From Streptomyces noursei (GTDB taxonomy: Bacteria; Actinomycetota; Actinomycetes; Streptomycetales; Streptomycetaceae), in NCBI RefSeq assembly GCF_016917755.1, contig NZ_CP070326.1:3720001-3784000 (forward strand): a stretch of 64,000 nt of DNA. The letters are read 5' to 3'. Each line of letters opens with the position of its first letter. Position 1 is the first letter of the stretch. The translations under genes and the position numbers were made by a program. Below are positions 1-8,430 of the stretch, piece by piece. The notes under the pieces are model-generated. The model saw nothing but the letters and a program-made list of their open reading frames with translations. It was not told where the DNA came from and ran no database searches.

Positions 1-36
1 GTTGATGAGCTCGATGGAGCGGTCCGTGGCGGTCAC
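1..36 (-). CDS. rsfS: Ribosomal silencing factor RsfS, N-terminus only
   Basis: The 12 codons visible, read leftwards from a GTG at 36, give VTATDRSIELIN. This is the usual opening of actinobacterial RsfS, which binds ribosomal protein L14 and blocks subunit joining in starvation. A GGAAAG sequence lies about 8 nt upstream. The rest of the gene is off the window. Its place after nadD and the LCP gene fits the conserved nadD-LCP-rsfS order. The call rests on 12 residues plus synteny. Confidence 0.75.
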   Translation of the reverse strand, partial: MTATDRSIELIN

Positions 37-169
37 AAGCGGCTTTCCGGGTCGAGGGGGCCGCTCCGGCCGAGACGCAGGACGCGCGGCACAGCCGTGG
101 CGCACCAGCAGTCCTGGGCAGCCGGATCGGCGGTCAGGTACCCCTCAAGGGTCTCACGGACCGCCGACA

Positions 170-200
170 CTCCCGGCGGGGATTTCCACCCCACCGGGAG
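170..200 (-). terminator. Hairpin between the LCP gene and rsfS
   Basis: CTCCCGG (170-176) pairs with CCGGGAG (194-200). An inner GGGG/CCCC pair is separated from it by one mismatch. It lies in the 207-nt gap between the end of the LCP gene and the rsfS start, so it could terminate or attenuate transcription from the LCP gene into rsfS. No T-run follows, as is usual in Streptomyces. Confidence 0.45.
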
Positions 201-243
201 GTACCGGCATCCTGCCTGGTCAGACCCACGGTCCGCCGTCCGG

Positions 244-2073
244 TCAGCCCTTGTAGTCCTGACCCAGGACCACCGCGATGTCGGCGTTGGCGGCGACCTT
301 CCCCTGCTGGACGGCGCTCGCCGGCAGGCCCAGCGTCTTGGCGACCTCGGCGGCCTTGGCCCGCTGCGCGGCGTCCGCGTACGTCACCTGGGAGGCGGTC
401 GCGGTGCCGCCGCTGCCGCCGTCGACGAAGGTGTAGCCGCCGTTGAGCAGCGCGACCTGGGCCTTGCCGGTGGCGGCCTTGTCGCCGGTGCCGTTGCGGA
501 CCGCGACCCGGGGGGTCGCGCCCGGGTCGGTCTTCTTGACCGTACCGCCCAGGATGTCCTTCACGACGCCGGCCGCGGTGCTCTGGCCGATCGTCCCGTC
601 GGCCTGCACCGGCAGCACCTGGGTGTTGTACTTGTCGGTCTTCGCCAGCTCGGCCCGCTGTGCCAGCGAGCTGCCGAGCTGGGCCTCGGTGAGCGGCGGG
701 TCGAGGATCTGGAGCAGCGCCTTCACGGTGGCGGTGGCGCCGTCCGCGTCGCTGGAGACCTTCTTCAAGGTGGCCTGCATGACCTGCCCGAACCGCTCCA
801 ACTGCTTGGTCTGGGTGTCCCCCGGGCCCTGATAGGTGGCGTAGGCGACGGCCGCCTGCCCGTTGAGGAGCTGGCCGGCGCCCTGTTTGACCGCCGGGGC
901 GCCGTTCTTGCCACCGGGGACGGAGGTGTCGGTGTCGACGGTGATCCCGCCGACCGTCTCGACGAGGTTCTCCAAGTAGGGCGTGTCCAGCCGCCAGCTG
1001 GCCTTCAGGTCGGCGCCCAGGAGGGTGTTGAGGGACTCCCGGGTCGCGTCGGTGCCGTCGTCCTTGACGGACTTGCCGAGCGTCGTGGTCGTGCCGTCGT
1101 CCTTGGTGACGATGAGGCTGTTGGGCAGGAGGAGGGTGGTGCCCTTGTGGGTGGTCTCGTTGTCCACCAGGAGGGCGGTGGAGCTGTTGCCTGTCTTGGT
1201 GTCCCGCAGGTTCACCACCAGGACGTCGCGCTTCTGCCCGCCGGCCTCGGCCGCGGCGCCGCCGGCCCCGCCGGACAGGCCCGGCAGCTTCCCCGCCCAC
1301 CACAGGTAGCCGACGCCACCGGCCACCAGGAGGGCCAGCACGACCGACAGTGCGATCAACCGGCTGCGGCCGCGCCGCTTGGCCTCCTCGCGCCGCTCGG
1401 TGCGGCTCTCGGTGAACTTCAGCCAGTCGATGACGTCTTCGGATTCCTCGTCGGGATCCTCGATGAACGCGAACTGCTCGGTGTGGTAGTTCTCGGCCGG
1501 CCCGCCCGTGGGGCCCGCCGCGCCGTTGGCCCCGGCGGGCGCGGGCGGCTCCTCGGTGGCGGCCGACGGCGCCGCACCGGTCCGCCCCTGGGGTGCCTGC
1601 TCGTACTGCGGCTGCCCGGGGTGCGGCTGCTGCTGCCCGTGGGGGTCCTGCTCGTACGGCGGCTGCTGGGCCTGCTGCGGGATCCAGTCCGCCTGGTGGG
1701 GCTGCTGCTGGGGCTGGGCGTACGGGTCGTACTGCTGCGGGTAGCCGGTCTGCTGCTGGACCTGCTGGCGGCCGTAGGCGTCGTAGTACTCCGACTGCCC
1801 CTGGTACGCCTGCGGGGCCGGCGGTGCCTGGCCGCCCTGCGCCCCGTATGCGTCATAGGGGTCGTAGGGGGACTGCGTGCCCGGCTGCCCGTAGGAGTCG
1901 TACTGCTGCTGCCCGTACGGTTGCTGCGCTTCGTACTGCTGCGGCGCTTCCTGGTGCACCGGTCGGCCGTACGCGTCGTAGGTGTAGCCCTGCCCCGGCT
2001 GCCCGTGCTGCTGGGCGTACGGGTCCTGGGCATATGGGTCCTGCGGCCCGTACGGATCGTGTCGGTCGCTCAC
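244..2073 (-). CDS. pdtA: LytR-CpsA-Psr (LCP) family cell-wall protein, PdtA-like
   Basis: 609 residues with a GTG start and a strong GGAAAGGGG ribosome site. Residues 1-200 are a cytosolic tail rich in Q, Y, P and G. One transmembrane segment lies near 238-260, followed by an extracellular LCP-like domain (about 280-430) and a C-terminal LytR_C domain (about 515-609). LCP enzymes attach wall glycopolymers to peptidoglycan. By position this is the counterpart of S. coelicolor SCO2578, which I recall being named PdtA and linked to spore-wall polymer attachment. The usual arginine-bearing motif (S-[IV]-PRD) reads LLLPNSL here, so the classical catalytic arginine is not evident. Family call is firm; the symbol rests on synteny. 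Confidence 0.85.
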   Translation of the reverse strand: MSDRHDPYGPQDPYAQDPYAQQHGQPGQGYTYDAYGRPVHQEAPQQYEAQQPYGQQQYDSYGQPGTQSPYDPYDAYGAQGGQAPPAPQAYQGQSEYYDAYGRQQVQQQTGYPQQYDPYAQPQQQPHQADWIPQQAQQPPYEQDPHGQQQPHPGQPQYEQAPQGRTGAAPSAATEEPPAPAGANGAAGPTGGPAENYHTEQFAFIEDPDEESEDVIDWLKFTESRTERREEAKRRGRSRLIALSVVLALLVAGGVGYLWWAGKLPGLSGGAGGAAAEAGGQKRDVLVVNLRDTKTGNSSTALLVDNETTHKGTTLLLPNSLIVTKDDGTTTTLGKSVKDDGTDATRESLNTLLGADLKASWRLDTPYLENLVETVGGITVDTDTSVPGGKNGAPAVKQGAGQLLNGQAAVAYATYQGPGDTQTKQLERFGQVMQATLKKVSSDADGATATVKALLQILDPPLTEAQLGSSLAQRAELAKTDKYNTQVLPVQADGTIGQSTAAGVVKDILGGTVKKTDPGATPRVAVRNGTGDKAATGKAQVALLNGGYTFVDGGSGGTATASQVTYADAAQRAKAAEVAKTLGLPASAVQQGKVAANADIAVVLGQDYKG

Positions 2074-2097
2074 CGGTGCCCCTTTCCGTCTGCCCCG

Positions 2098-2709
2098 TCA
2101 GCGGTCGTCGCGGTACAGCTGCTTTTTGTCGATGTAGCGCACCACACCGTCCGGTACGAGGTACCAGACCGGATCCCCCTGGGCGACGCGCGCCCGGCAG
2201 TCGGTCGAGGAGATGGCCAGCGCGGGCACCTCGACCAGGGACACCGCTCCCTCGGGCAGCCCGGGGTCCGCGAGGACGTGGCCGGGCCGGGTCACCCCGA
2301 TGAAGTGGGCCAATGAGACCAGCTCCGCCGCGTCGTGCCAGGTCAGGATCTGGCTGAGGGCGTCGGCGCCGGTGATGAAGAACAGATCCGCGTCACAGTG
2401 CTGTGCGCGCAGATCACGCAGCGTGTCTATGGTGTACGTCTTGCCGCCGCGGTCGATGTCGATCCGACTGACGGAGAACTGCGGGTTCGACGCGGTCGCG
2501 ATGACCGTCATCAGATAGCGGTCCTCGGCCGGTGACACCAGCTTGTGGCTCTTCTGCCACGGGTGCCCGGTGGGCACAAAAACGACCTCGTCGAGGTGGA
2601 ACTGGCTGGCCACCTCGCTGGCGGCGACCAGGTGTCCGTGATGGATCGGGTCGAATGTGCCGCCCATCACGCCCAGCCGCCGCTTCACGGGCCCTGTGTG
2701 CTCTCCCAT
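2098..2709 (-). CDS. nadD: Nicotinate-nucleotide adenylyltransferase NadD
   Basis: 203 residues, ATG start. It transfers AMP from ATP to nicotinate mononucleotide in NAD synthesis, in the cytosol. The nucleotidyltransferase signature GGTFDPIHHGHL is at residues 16-27 and the second signature ISST near 165. Length is normal for the family. It is followed on the same strand, 24 nt later, by the LCP gene and then rsfS, a conserved actinobacterial arrangement. Confidence 0.97.
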   Translation of the reverse strand: MGEHTGPVKRRLGVMGGTFDPIHHGHLVAASEVASQFHLDEVVFVPTGHPWQKSHKLVSPAEDRYLMTVIATASNPQFSVSRIDIDRGGKTYTIDTLRDLRAQHCDADLFFITGADALSQILTWHDAAELVSLAHFIGVTRPGHVLADPGLPEGAVSLVEVPALAISSTDCRARVAQGDPVWYLVPDGVVRYIDKKQLYRDDR

Positions 2710-2761
2710 GCGTGCAGACCCTACTTGGCGGGACGCAGTGCCGGGGGCCGGGTCCGCGGGC

Positions 2762-2923
2762 TCAGCGGTCGCGGTTGAAGCGCGTGGTGATCCAGAGCAG
2801 GAGAAGCAGGATGAAAAGGGCGCTGCCGCCGGTGAGGTACGGGCTCAGGCTTTCGTGCTGGCCGCCCTTCTGCCCGGCTTCGGCGAGGGAGACCAGGGAC
2901 TGTGCGGCAGAGTGCAGACTCAT
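2762..2923 (-). CDS. Conserved small membrane protein upstream of nadD
   Basis: 53 residues from an ATG (MSLHSAAQSLVSLAEAG). A GTG 48 nt further upstream would add 16 residues with no better ribosome site, so the start is uncertain. The C-terminal half is one hydrophobic helix (GGSALFILLLLLWITT) ending in a short basic tail. I recall similar short proteins beside nadD in other actinomycetes. No function is known. Confidence 0.7.
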   Translation of the reverse strand: MSLHSAAQSLVSLAEAGQKGGQHESLSPYLTGGSALFILLLLLWITTRFNRDR

Positions 2924-3054
2924 CGTTGGCAGGACCAATCCGGGCGGGGTTCGGACAGAATCTTCCGCCACATCGTAAGCGCCACGTCACCGCGGGCTCA
3001 CGCCGACTCCGCCCGAAGGGGCCCGGCCGGCGTCCCGTCCCCTCCCGGTCGGGA

Positions 3055-3204
3055 TCAGTCCTCGTTGCTGTAGCCGCGCAGCAGGATCCACGCGAGCAGC
3101 GCGGCGCCCAGCACGCCGACGATGATCACGGTGCGCAGAATCCAGCCGGGGCCGCTGTCCTTGGAGGTCTCGGCGACGGCGAGCAGCAGGCTGGAGTGCG
3201 GCAT
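3055..3204 (-). CDS. Small membrane protein, 49 residues
   Basis: Begins MPHSSLLLAVAETS, from an ATG at 3204 chosen because AAGGGAG lies 7-8 nt upstream. Longer in-frame readings lack such a site. One transmembrane helix spans about residues 23-43, followed by the tail RGYSNED. It lies on the same strand as the small membrane gene and nadD downstream. Function unknown. Confidence 0.7.
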   Translation of the reverse strand: MPHSSLLLAVAETSKDSGPGWILRTVIIVGVLGAALLAWILLRGYSNED

Positions 3205-3334
3205 GGCGGTGGCTCCCTTTTGTACGGGCCTGACGGGCATTGGTCCGCTCGCCAGCGTACGCCCGGGCATCCATTCGCCTGTCAGTGGCGTCCTCTAGTC
3301 TGAATCACACGCAGTCGAACAGGGGGAGGCCCCA

Positions 3335-4429
3335 ATGACGGAGAGCCCAGACGGCGGCGCACAGGTACCGGGCCGGAACCGCAAGCGGTTCCCCGGTATC
3401 TCGTCGCGGTCCTACGAGCACCCGGCGGATCGCTCGGCGCTGGTCGCGCTGCGCAAACTGAGCGGGTTCGACACCGTCTTCAAGACGCTCAGCGGTCTGC
3501 TGCCGGAGCGCAGCCTGCGGCTGCTCTTCCTGTCGGACTCGGTCCGCGTCAGTGACCAGCAGTTCGCGCATCTCCACGCGATGCTCCGCGACGCCTGCTA
3601 CATCCTGGACCTGGAGAAGGTCCCGCCGATGTACGTCAATCAGGACCCGCAGCCCAACGCCATGTGCATCGGCCTGGACGAGCCGATCATCGTGGTGACG
3701 ACCGGCCTGGTCGAGCTGCTCGACGAGGAGGAGATGCGGGCCGTCATCGGCCACGAGGTGGGCCACGCCCTCTCGGGTCACGCGGTGTACCGCACCATCC
3801 TGCTGTTCCTGACCAACCTGGCGACCAAGGTCGCCTGGATCCCGCTCGGCAATGTCGCGGTCATGGCGATCGTGACGGCGCTGCGCGAGTGGTTCCGCAA
3901 GTCGGAGCTGTCGGCCGACCGGGCCGGCCTGCTCGTCGGGCAGGACCTCCAGGCGTCGATGCGCGGCCTGATGAAGCTGGCCGGCGGCAACCACCTGCAC
4001 GAGATGAACGTCGACGCGTTCCTCAAGCAGGCCGAGGAGTACGAGTCCGGCGGCGATCTGCGCGACTCCGTGCTCAAGATCCTCAACGTCCTGCCGCGCA
4101 GCCACCCGTTCACCACGGTCCGCGCCGCCGAGCTGAAGAAGTGGGCCGAGAGCCGCGACTACCAGCGCATCATGGACGGCCACTACCCGCGCCGCGAGGA
4201 GGACAAGGACGCCTCGGTCTCCGACTCGTTCCGGGACTCCGCGGCGCACTACGCCGAGTCGGTGCGGACCAGCAAGGACCCGCTGATGGGCCTGGTGCGC
4301 GACATCGCCGGCGGCGCCGGGGACCTGGGCGGCAAGCTCCGCGACACGGTCTTCGGCTCACGCGCCAACGGCGCCGGCGGATCCGACGGCGCTAAGGGAT
4401 CGGATGGCTCGGGGTCGGCTGGGAAGTAG
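3335..4429 (+). CDS. M48-family zinc metallopeptidase
   Basis: 364 residues, ATG start with GGGGGAGG upstream. The zinc motif HEVGH is near residue 141 and the third ligand lies in ELSADRA near 190, with hydrophobic stretches around the catalytic site. This is the HtpX/M48 type, which cleaves membrane or misfolded proteins. The C-terminus is rich in Gly, Ser and Asp. It converges with the next minus-strand gene and overlaps it by 38 nt. The ribosome-site region resembles part of a dispersed repeat also seen at 14641 and 63487. Confidence 0.9.
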   Translation: MTESPDGGAQVPGRNRKRFPGISSRSYEHPADRSALVALRKLSGFDTVFKTLSGLLPERSLRLLFLSDSVRVSDQQFAHLHAMLRDACYILDLEKVPPMYVNQDPQPNAMCIGLDEPIIVVTTGLVELLDEEEMRAVIGHEVGHALSGHAVYRTILLFLTNLATKVAWIPLGNVAVMAIVTALREWFRKSELSADRAGLLVGQDLQASMRGLMKLAGGNHLHEMNVDAFLKQAEEYESGGDLRDSVLKILNVLPRSHPFTTVRAAELKKWAESRDYQRIMDGHYPRREEDKDASVSDSFRDSAAHYAESVRTSKDPLMGLVRDIAGGAGDLGGKLRDTVFGSRANGAGGSDGAKGSDGSGSAGK

Positions 4430-5516
4430 CCGAAAGCTGGCCGCAGAGCGAGGCGTTGGTCCGGCTCCGGGCGTAGGGGTCGGTGCCGGCGGGTCGGTCC
4501 GGGCCGGCGTGCTGCCCGGCGAGCAGCGGGCGCAGCGCGTCGGCCGGGTCCGAGGAGCAGTTCAGCGGGCCGGCCTGCAGGCTGCTCTGCGCGACGGTCA
4601 GGCGGTGGTCGGCGAGGTCGTCCCGGCCGATCTGGAAGTGCAGTTCGCGCCGGACGGTGACGAGCGAGGCGGCGCCCGGCGTCGGTGTGCCGGTCTGCTG
4701 CCCGGCGTCGTCCCGCGGGGCGCCGGGCGCCGGCCGGACGGCGTAGACGAAGGTGTAGTCGGCGGTGATGTCGAGGGTGTCCGCGCTCAGTTCCGTCGCG
4801 CTCAGCGTGCCGTCGACGCGGACGTCGCGGTCGGCGAGTTCGACCCGCTTCGGGTCGAAGCGGACCAGCCAACCGGTCGCCGCGTATTGGCCGTTGCCGT
4901 CCGGGTGCGCCAGACTCCGGTCGAACTGGTCGAGTTGGCCGGTGTCCAGCAGCAGCCTGACGGGGCGTACGGCGCCGCCGGTGAGGGTGGCCGGATCCAC
5001 CGACGAGCGCACGAGGTAGTCCTTGGCGATGGTCATCGCGGTGACGATCTGGCCGTCGGAGAAGTGCGCACTGCGCTGGACGGCGGGGAGGTTGATGCCG
5101 GCCGCGCCGATCCGGTAGTCGGCCGCCGGGCTGTGCGAGAAGAGGTCCTCGGGGGCCGCGCCCGGCACCGTTCCGGGCGGCGCCAGCGGCACCACGGAGG
5201 ACCGCAGCGGCTGGGACCGGGCCGGCTCGGGGGCCTTGTACGGGTGGCGTACGCCCATGTAGACGGCGGTGCCGAAGGCCAGCACGATCAGCAGCACCAG
5301 CAGGACCGCCTGCCGGGATCCGCCCAGCCGCAACCACGCGTGGCGGGTCTTCACCGCCGGGGCGTGATGCTCGCCCAGCCGCTCGTCGGCGGAGAACTCC
5401 TGCAGCCGCGCCGCGCGGATGAACCGCTCGTCGAAGACCACGGATCGGTACTCGTCGTCACCGCCTCCCGGGGCGCCCTCAGGCATCCCTTCAGGAGGGT
5501 CACCAGGCCCGGTCAT
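4392..5516 (-). CDS. Conserved single-pass membrane protein with SVVFDE motif
   Basis: 374 residues, ATG start. The cytosolic N-terminus holds EYRSVVFDERFIRAA (about 22-36). One transmembrane helix is near 71-90 (VLLVLLIVLAFGTAVYMGV), followed by a large extracytoplasmic region of unknown fold. The start codon has TACCCT six nt upstream, which fits a leaderless mRNA. The next gene upstream has the same N-terminal motif. By synteny it corresponds to SCO2583. No enzymatic motif was recognised. Confidence 0.8.
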   Translation of the reverse strand: MTGPGDPPEGMPEGAPGGGDDEYRSVVFDERFIRAARLQEFSADERLGEHHAPAVKTRHAWLRLGGSRQAVLLVLLIVLAFGTAVYMGVRHPYKAPEPARSQPLRSSVVPLAPPGTVPGAAPEDLFSHSPAADYRIGAAGINLPAVQRSAHFSDGQIVTAMTIAKDYLVRSSVDPATLTGGAVRPVRLLLDTGQLDQFDRSLAHPDGNGQYAATGWLVRFDPKRVELADRDVRVDGTLSATELSADTLDITADYTFVYAVRPAPGAPRDDAGQQTGTPTPGAASLVTVRRELHFQIGRDDLADHRLTVAQSSLQAGPLNCSSDPADALRPLLAGQHAGPDRPAGTDPYARSRTNASLCGQLSATSQPTPSHPIP

Positions 5517-5575
5517 ACAACAAGGGTAGGTCTGAGCGGGCCCACGTAAACGCCGGAGGACGCGGCAACTTCGGC

Positions 5576-6214
5576 TCAGTGCGTCCCGGGGCCCGCGGAG
5601 AGCGACGGACGCAGTCGTTCGGCGGGGCCGGCCGTGGGCACGCCGGGGTTCGGCACCCCGGGACGGGGGGTGCCGAGGTCGTCCTGGCCGCCCCTGACCG
5701 GCGCGCCGGGGGACGGCGCGTCGACGCCGCTGGAGCTGGCCGGCGGCGCGGGGCTCTGGCTGCGGCCGGAGGCGCCCCGGTAGACGGCGCTGAAGGCCAG
5801 CGCCACCAACCCGACACCCATCACCACGGCCAGCACCCAGGCGATGGGACGGTGCCAGCGGACGGCGCCGCGGTACGGGCGCAGGGAGCCGCCGTAGGGG
5901 CCGTACGGGCCGTACGGGCCGTAGGCGTCGCGGTCACCGGGGCGGTCGTCGAGCTCCCCGTGGTCGTGGTCGTAGTCGTCGTCCGGGCCGAAGCCGCCCC
6001 CCGGTCGGGCGGCCGCCTCGGCTTCCGCACGCGCCTCGGCGGCGGCCAACATCCGCTCGACCGCCGAGGGCTCGTGGACCGTCGCGGCCCGTACGAATTC
6101 CTCGTCGAAGACCACGGAAGCGAACTCCTCGTCCGCTCGTCCGTGGCTCCCGTGGTGGTGCTCGTCGGGCTCTTCGCCGTCCGGGAACGGCGTGCCCCCC
6201 GCGTCGTCCGGCAC
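5576..6214 (-). CDS. Single-pass membrane protein with SVVFDE motif (SCO2584-like)
   Basis: About 212 residues from a GTG at 6214. Longer readings run into proA. The N-terminus carries EFASVVFDEEFVRAA, the same motif as the downstream gene, then an Ala/Glu-rich stretch, a GPY repeat (GPYGPYGPYGPYGG), one transmembrane helix (IAWVLAVVMGVGLVALAFSAV) and a short Pro/Ser-rich exterior. By position it matches SCO2584, which I recall as an interaction partner in the Streptomyces spore-wall complex. The start has only a weak GGA upstream. Confidence 0.75.
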   Translation of the reverse strand: MPDDAGGTPFPDGEEPDEHHHGSHGRADEEFASVVFDEEFVRAATVHEPSAVERMLAAAEARAEAEAAARPGGGFGPDDDYDHDHGELDDRPGDRDAYGPYGPYGPYGGSLRPYRGAVRWHRPIAWVLAVVMGVGLVALAFSAVYRGASGRSQSPAPPASSSGVDAPSPGAPVRGGQDDLGTPRPGVPNPGVPTAGPAERLRPSLSAGPGTH

Positions 6215-6300
6215 CCGTCCAGGGTAGCCCCGGCCGGCCCGTTTGGGCAGGGAGAAGAGCGGCCGGATACCGGGCGGAACCGGGCCCTCCGCGAGGGGTG

Positions 6301-7569
6301 TCAGCGGGTGTGGCCGTCGCCGGTGACGATGTACTTCGTGGACGTCAGCTCCGGCAGGCCCATGGGGCCGCGGGCGTGCAGCTTCTGGGTGGAGATGCCG
6401 ATCTCGGCGCCGAAACCGAACTGGCCGCCGTCGGTGAAGCGGGTCGAGGCGTTGACCGCGACCGTCGTGGAATCCACCAACTGGGTGAAGCGGCGGGCGG
6501 CGGCCTGCGAGCCGGTGACGATGGCCTCGGTGTGGCCGGAGGTCCAGCGCCGGATGTGCGCCACCGCCGCGTCCAGGTCGGGCACCACGGCGGCCGCGAT
6601 GTCGTACGAGAGGTACTCGGTCGCCCAGTCCTCGTCGGTCGCCGGGGCGACCAGGCCGGGGCCGGCCTGCTGCCAGGCGGCGTCGCCGTGCACCACCACG
6701 CCTGCCTGGGTCAGCGCCTCCAGGGCGCGCGGCAGGAACTTCTCGGCGATACCGGCGTGCACCAGCACCGTCTCGGCGGCGTTGCACACACTGGGGCGCT
6801 GGGCCTTGGAGTTGACCAGGATGTCGATCGCCATGTCGAGGTCGGCGGCCTCGTCGACGTACACGTGGCAGTTGCCGGTGCCGGTCTCGATCACCGGGAC
6901 CGTGGACTCCTCGACGACCGTGCGGATCAGGGCGGCGCCGCCGCGCGGAATCAGCACGTCGACCAGGCCGCGGGCGCGCATCAGCTCGCGCACCGAGTCA
7001 CGGCTCTCGCCGGGGACCAACTGGACGGCGTCGGCCGGCAGCCCGGCGCTCTCCACGGCGCCGCGCAGGACCTCCACCAGGGCACTGTTGGAGGCGTACG
7101 CGGAGGACGAGCCGCGCAGCAGGACGGCGTTGCCGGACTTCAGGCAGAGGGCGGCGGCGTCCACGGTGACGTTGGGCCGGGCCTCGTAGATGATCCCGAT
7201 CACGCCGAGCGGGACCCGGACCTGGCGCAGGTCGAGGCCGTTGGGCAGGGTCGAGCCGCGCACCACCTCGCCGACCGGGTCGGGCAGCGCGACGACCTTG
7301 CGGACGTCGTCGGCGATGGCCGCGATCCGCTCGGGGGTGAGGGTGAGCCGGTCCACGATCGACTCGGCGGTGCCGGCGGCCCGGGCCTTCTCGATGTCCT
7401 GGGCGTTGGCCGCCACCAGCGCGTCGGTCTGTGCCACCAGGGCGTCGGCGATGGCGAGCAGCGCCCCGTCGCGAGCCGTGCGCGGCAGCGGGGCCAGGAC
7501 GGCGGCCGCCTCCTTGGCGCGGCGGGCGGTGTCGAGGACGGGCGAGGACTGGGATGCGCTGCTGGTCAT
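6301..7569 (-). CDS. proA: Gamma-glutamyl phosphate reductase ProA
   Basis: 422 residues, ATG start. It catalyses the NADPH-dependent reduction of glutamyl phosphate to glutamate semialdehyde, the second step of proline synthesis. The catalytic cysteine is in RPSVCNAAE near residue 263. Length and sequence are full-family. TAGGCT lies six nt before the ATG with no Shine-Dalgarno, so a leaderless mRNA is likely. proB is upstream on the same strand, separated by one small conserved gene. Confidence 0.97.
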   Translation of the reverse strand: MTSSASQSSPVLDTARRAKEAAAVLAPLPRTARDGALLAIADALVAQTDALVAANAQDIEKARAAGTAESIVDRLTLTPERIAAIADDVRKVVALPDPVGEVVRGSTLPNGLDLRQVRVPLGVIGIIYEARPNVTVDAAALCLKSGNAVLLRGSSSAYASNSALVEVLRGAVESAGLPADAVQLVPGESRDSVRELMRARGLVDVLIPRGGAALIRTVVEESTVPVIETGTGNCHVYVDEAADLDMAIDILVNSKAQRPSVCNAAETVLVHAGIAEKFLPRALEALTQAGVVVHGDAAWQQAGPGLVAPATDEDWATEYLSYDIAAAVVPDLDAAVAHIRRWTSGHTEAIVTGSQAAARRFTQLVDSTTVAVNASTRFTDGGQFGFGAEIGISTQKLHARGPMGLPELTSTKYIVTGDGHTR

Positions 7570-7707
7570 GGCCGCAGCCTAGCGCCGCGCCGGGCGGCGA
7601 CCACGACCGATTCCACAGAGCGGGACGCCGGTCACACCGGCGGCCGGGCCTGTGGACGCTGCCGCGTACCGCGTCCTGACCCATCGGACACGGCCCGGGA
7701 GGACGGC

Positions 7708-8196
7708 CTAGTAGGGATGCACCCCGACCGGCGAGGCCGGTGGTGGCCCGTAGCCCTCCGCGACGCGCTGGTGGTACGTCTCCCGGTCGATGACCTCCAG
7801 GCCGACGATCTCCCAGGGCGGCAGTTTGGCCGTCGAGCGGTGCTCGCCCCACAGTCGGAGCGCGACCGCCGCCGCGTCGTGCAGGTCCCGGGCCTCCTCC
7901 CAGTAGCGGATCTCGGCGTGGTCGTTGGCGTAGCGGCTGGTCAGCAGGAAGGGGTGGTCGTGGGCGAGTTGTTCGAGCGCCCGGCGGACCTCCTTCAGCG
8001 GGGCCTCGGCACCGGAGACGCTGAGGGTGACGTGCCACAGCCGGGACACCTCCCTGCGCTCGCCCTCGCGCGCCCGCGGTGCCGTCCGGTCCCGCTCCGC
8101 CCGCCGGTCGTCCGCCGGCCGGCCGGCGCTCCCGACGCTGGTCAGTGTGCGCTCCGCCGTCCCTCGGGCCGGAGCCCCTGGGCGCCCTCGTGTCAC
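7708..8196 (-). CDS. Conserved hypothetical protein between proB and proA
   Basis: 162 residues. The GTG at 8196 is chosen because a perfect AGGAGG lies 7 nt upstream. The conserved-looking part starts at about residue 50 (VSRLWHVTLSVSG), but the GTG there has no properly spaced ribosome site. The first 49 residues are Arg/Ala-rich and low in complexity. The body looks like a small alpha/beta fold (HVTLSVSG, DHAEIRYWEEARDLHDAA). No function recognised. The position corresponds to SCO2586. Confidence 0.7.
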   Translation of the reverse strand: MTRGRPGAPARGTAERTLTSVGSAGRPADDRRAERDRTAPRAREGERREVSRLWHVTLSVSGAEAPLKEVRRALEQLAHDHPFLLTSRYANDHAEIRYWEEARDLHDAAAVALRLWGEHRSTAKLPPWEIVGLEVIDRETYHQRVAEGYGPPPASPVGVHPY

Positions 8197-8220
8197 CGGC
8201 GGCCTCCTGTGATGCGAATC

Positions 8221-8244
8221 GCTCCGCCCCCTGGGGTGCGGAGC
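8221..8244 (-). terminator. Hairpin downstream of proB
   Basis: GCTCCGC (8221-8227) pairs with GCGGAGC (8238-8244), with an inner CCCC/GGGG pair. It lies in the 234-nt gap between proB and the next minus-strand gene, about 13 nt upstream of that gene's AGGAGG. It could end proB transcription or form a 5' structure of the next mRNA. Confidence 0.4.
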
Positions 8245-8430
8245 CGAATGGTGCGGTCGTCCTTCGGCGTGAAGCGCTCGCGCGCTGCGGGCGCCGCTCC
8301 CGCGGCGCCCCCCGCAACAAAGTTGACCAGCCCGCGGCTGCTCGCGGGGCCGTTTTGCCGAAGGTCCCCGGTGAAAGGCTGATGAAGGCCGCTCCCGTGG
8401 TGACCCGCGTGACGGTCCCCGACAACCAGG

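Noticed and set aside
97..2316. Long + strand frame over the LCP and nadD genes
   Set aside because: Arg/Gly/Leu/Val shadow of the Q/Y/P-rich coding sequence; no domain and no ribosome site.
5576..6787. 403-residue reading of the SCO2584-like gene
   Set aside because: Its first 190 codons overlap proA out of frame and are Arg/Pro/Gly shadow. The GTG at 6214 fits the shared N-terminal motif.
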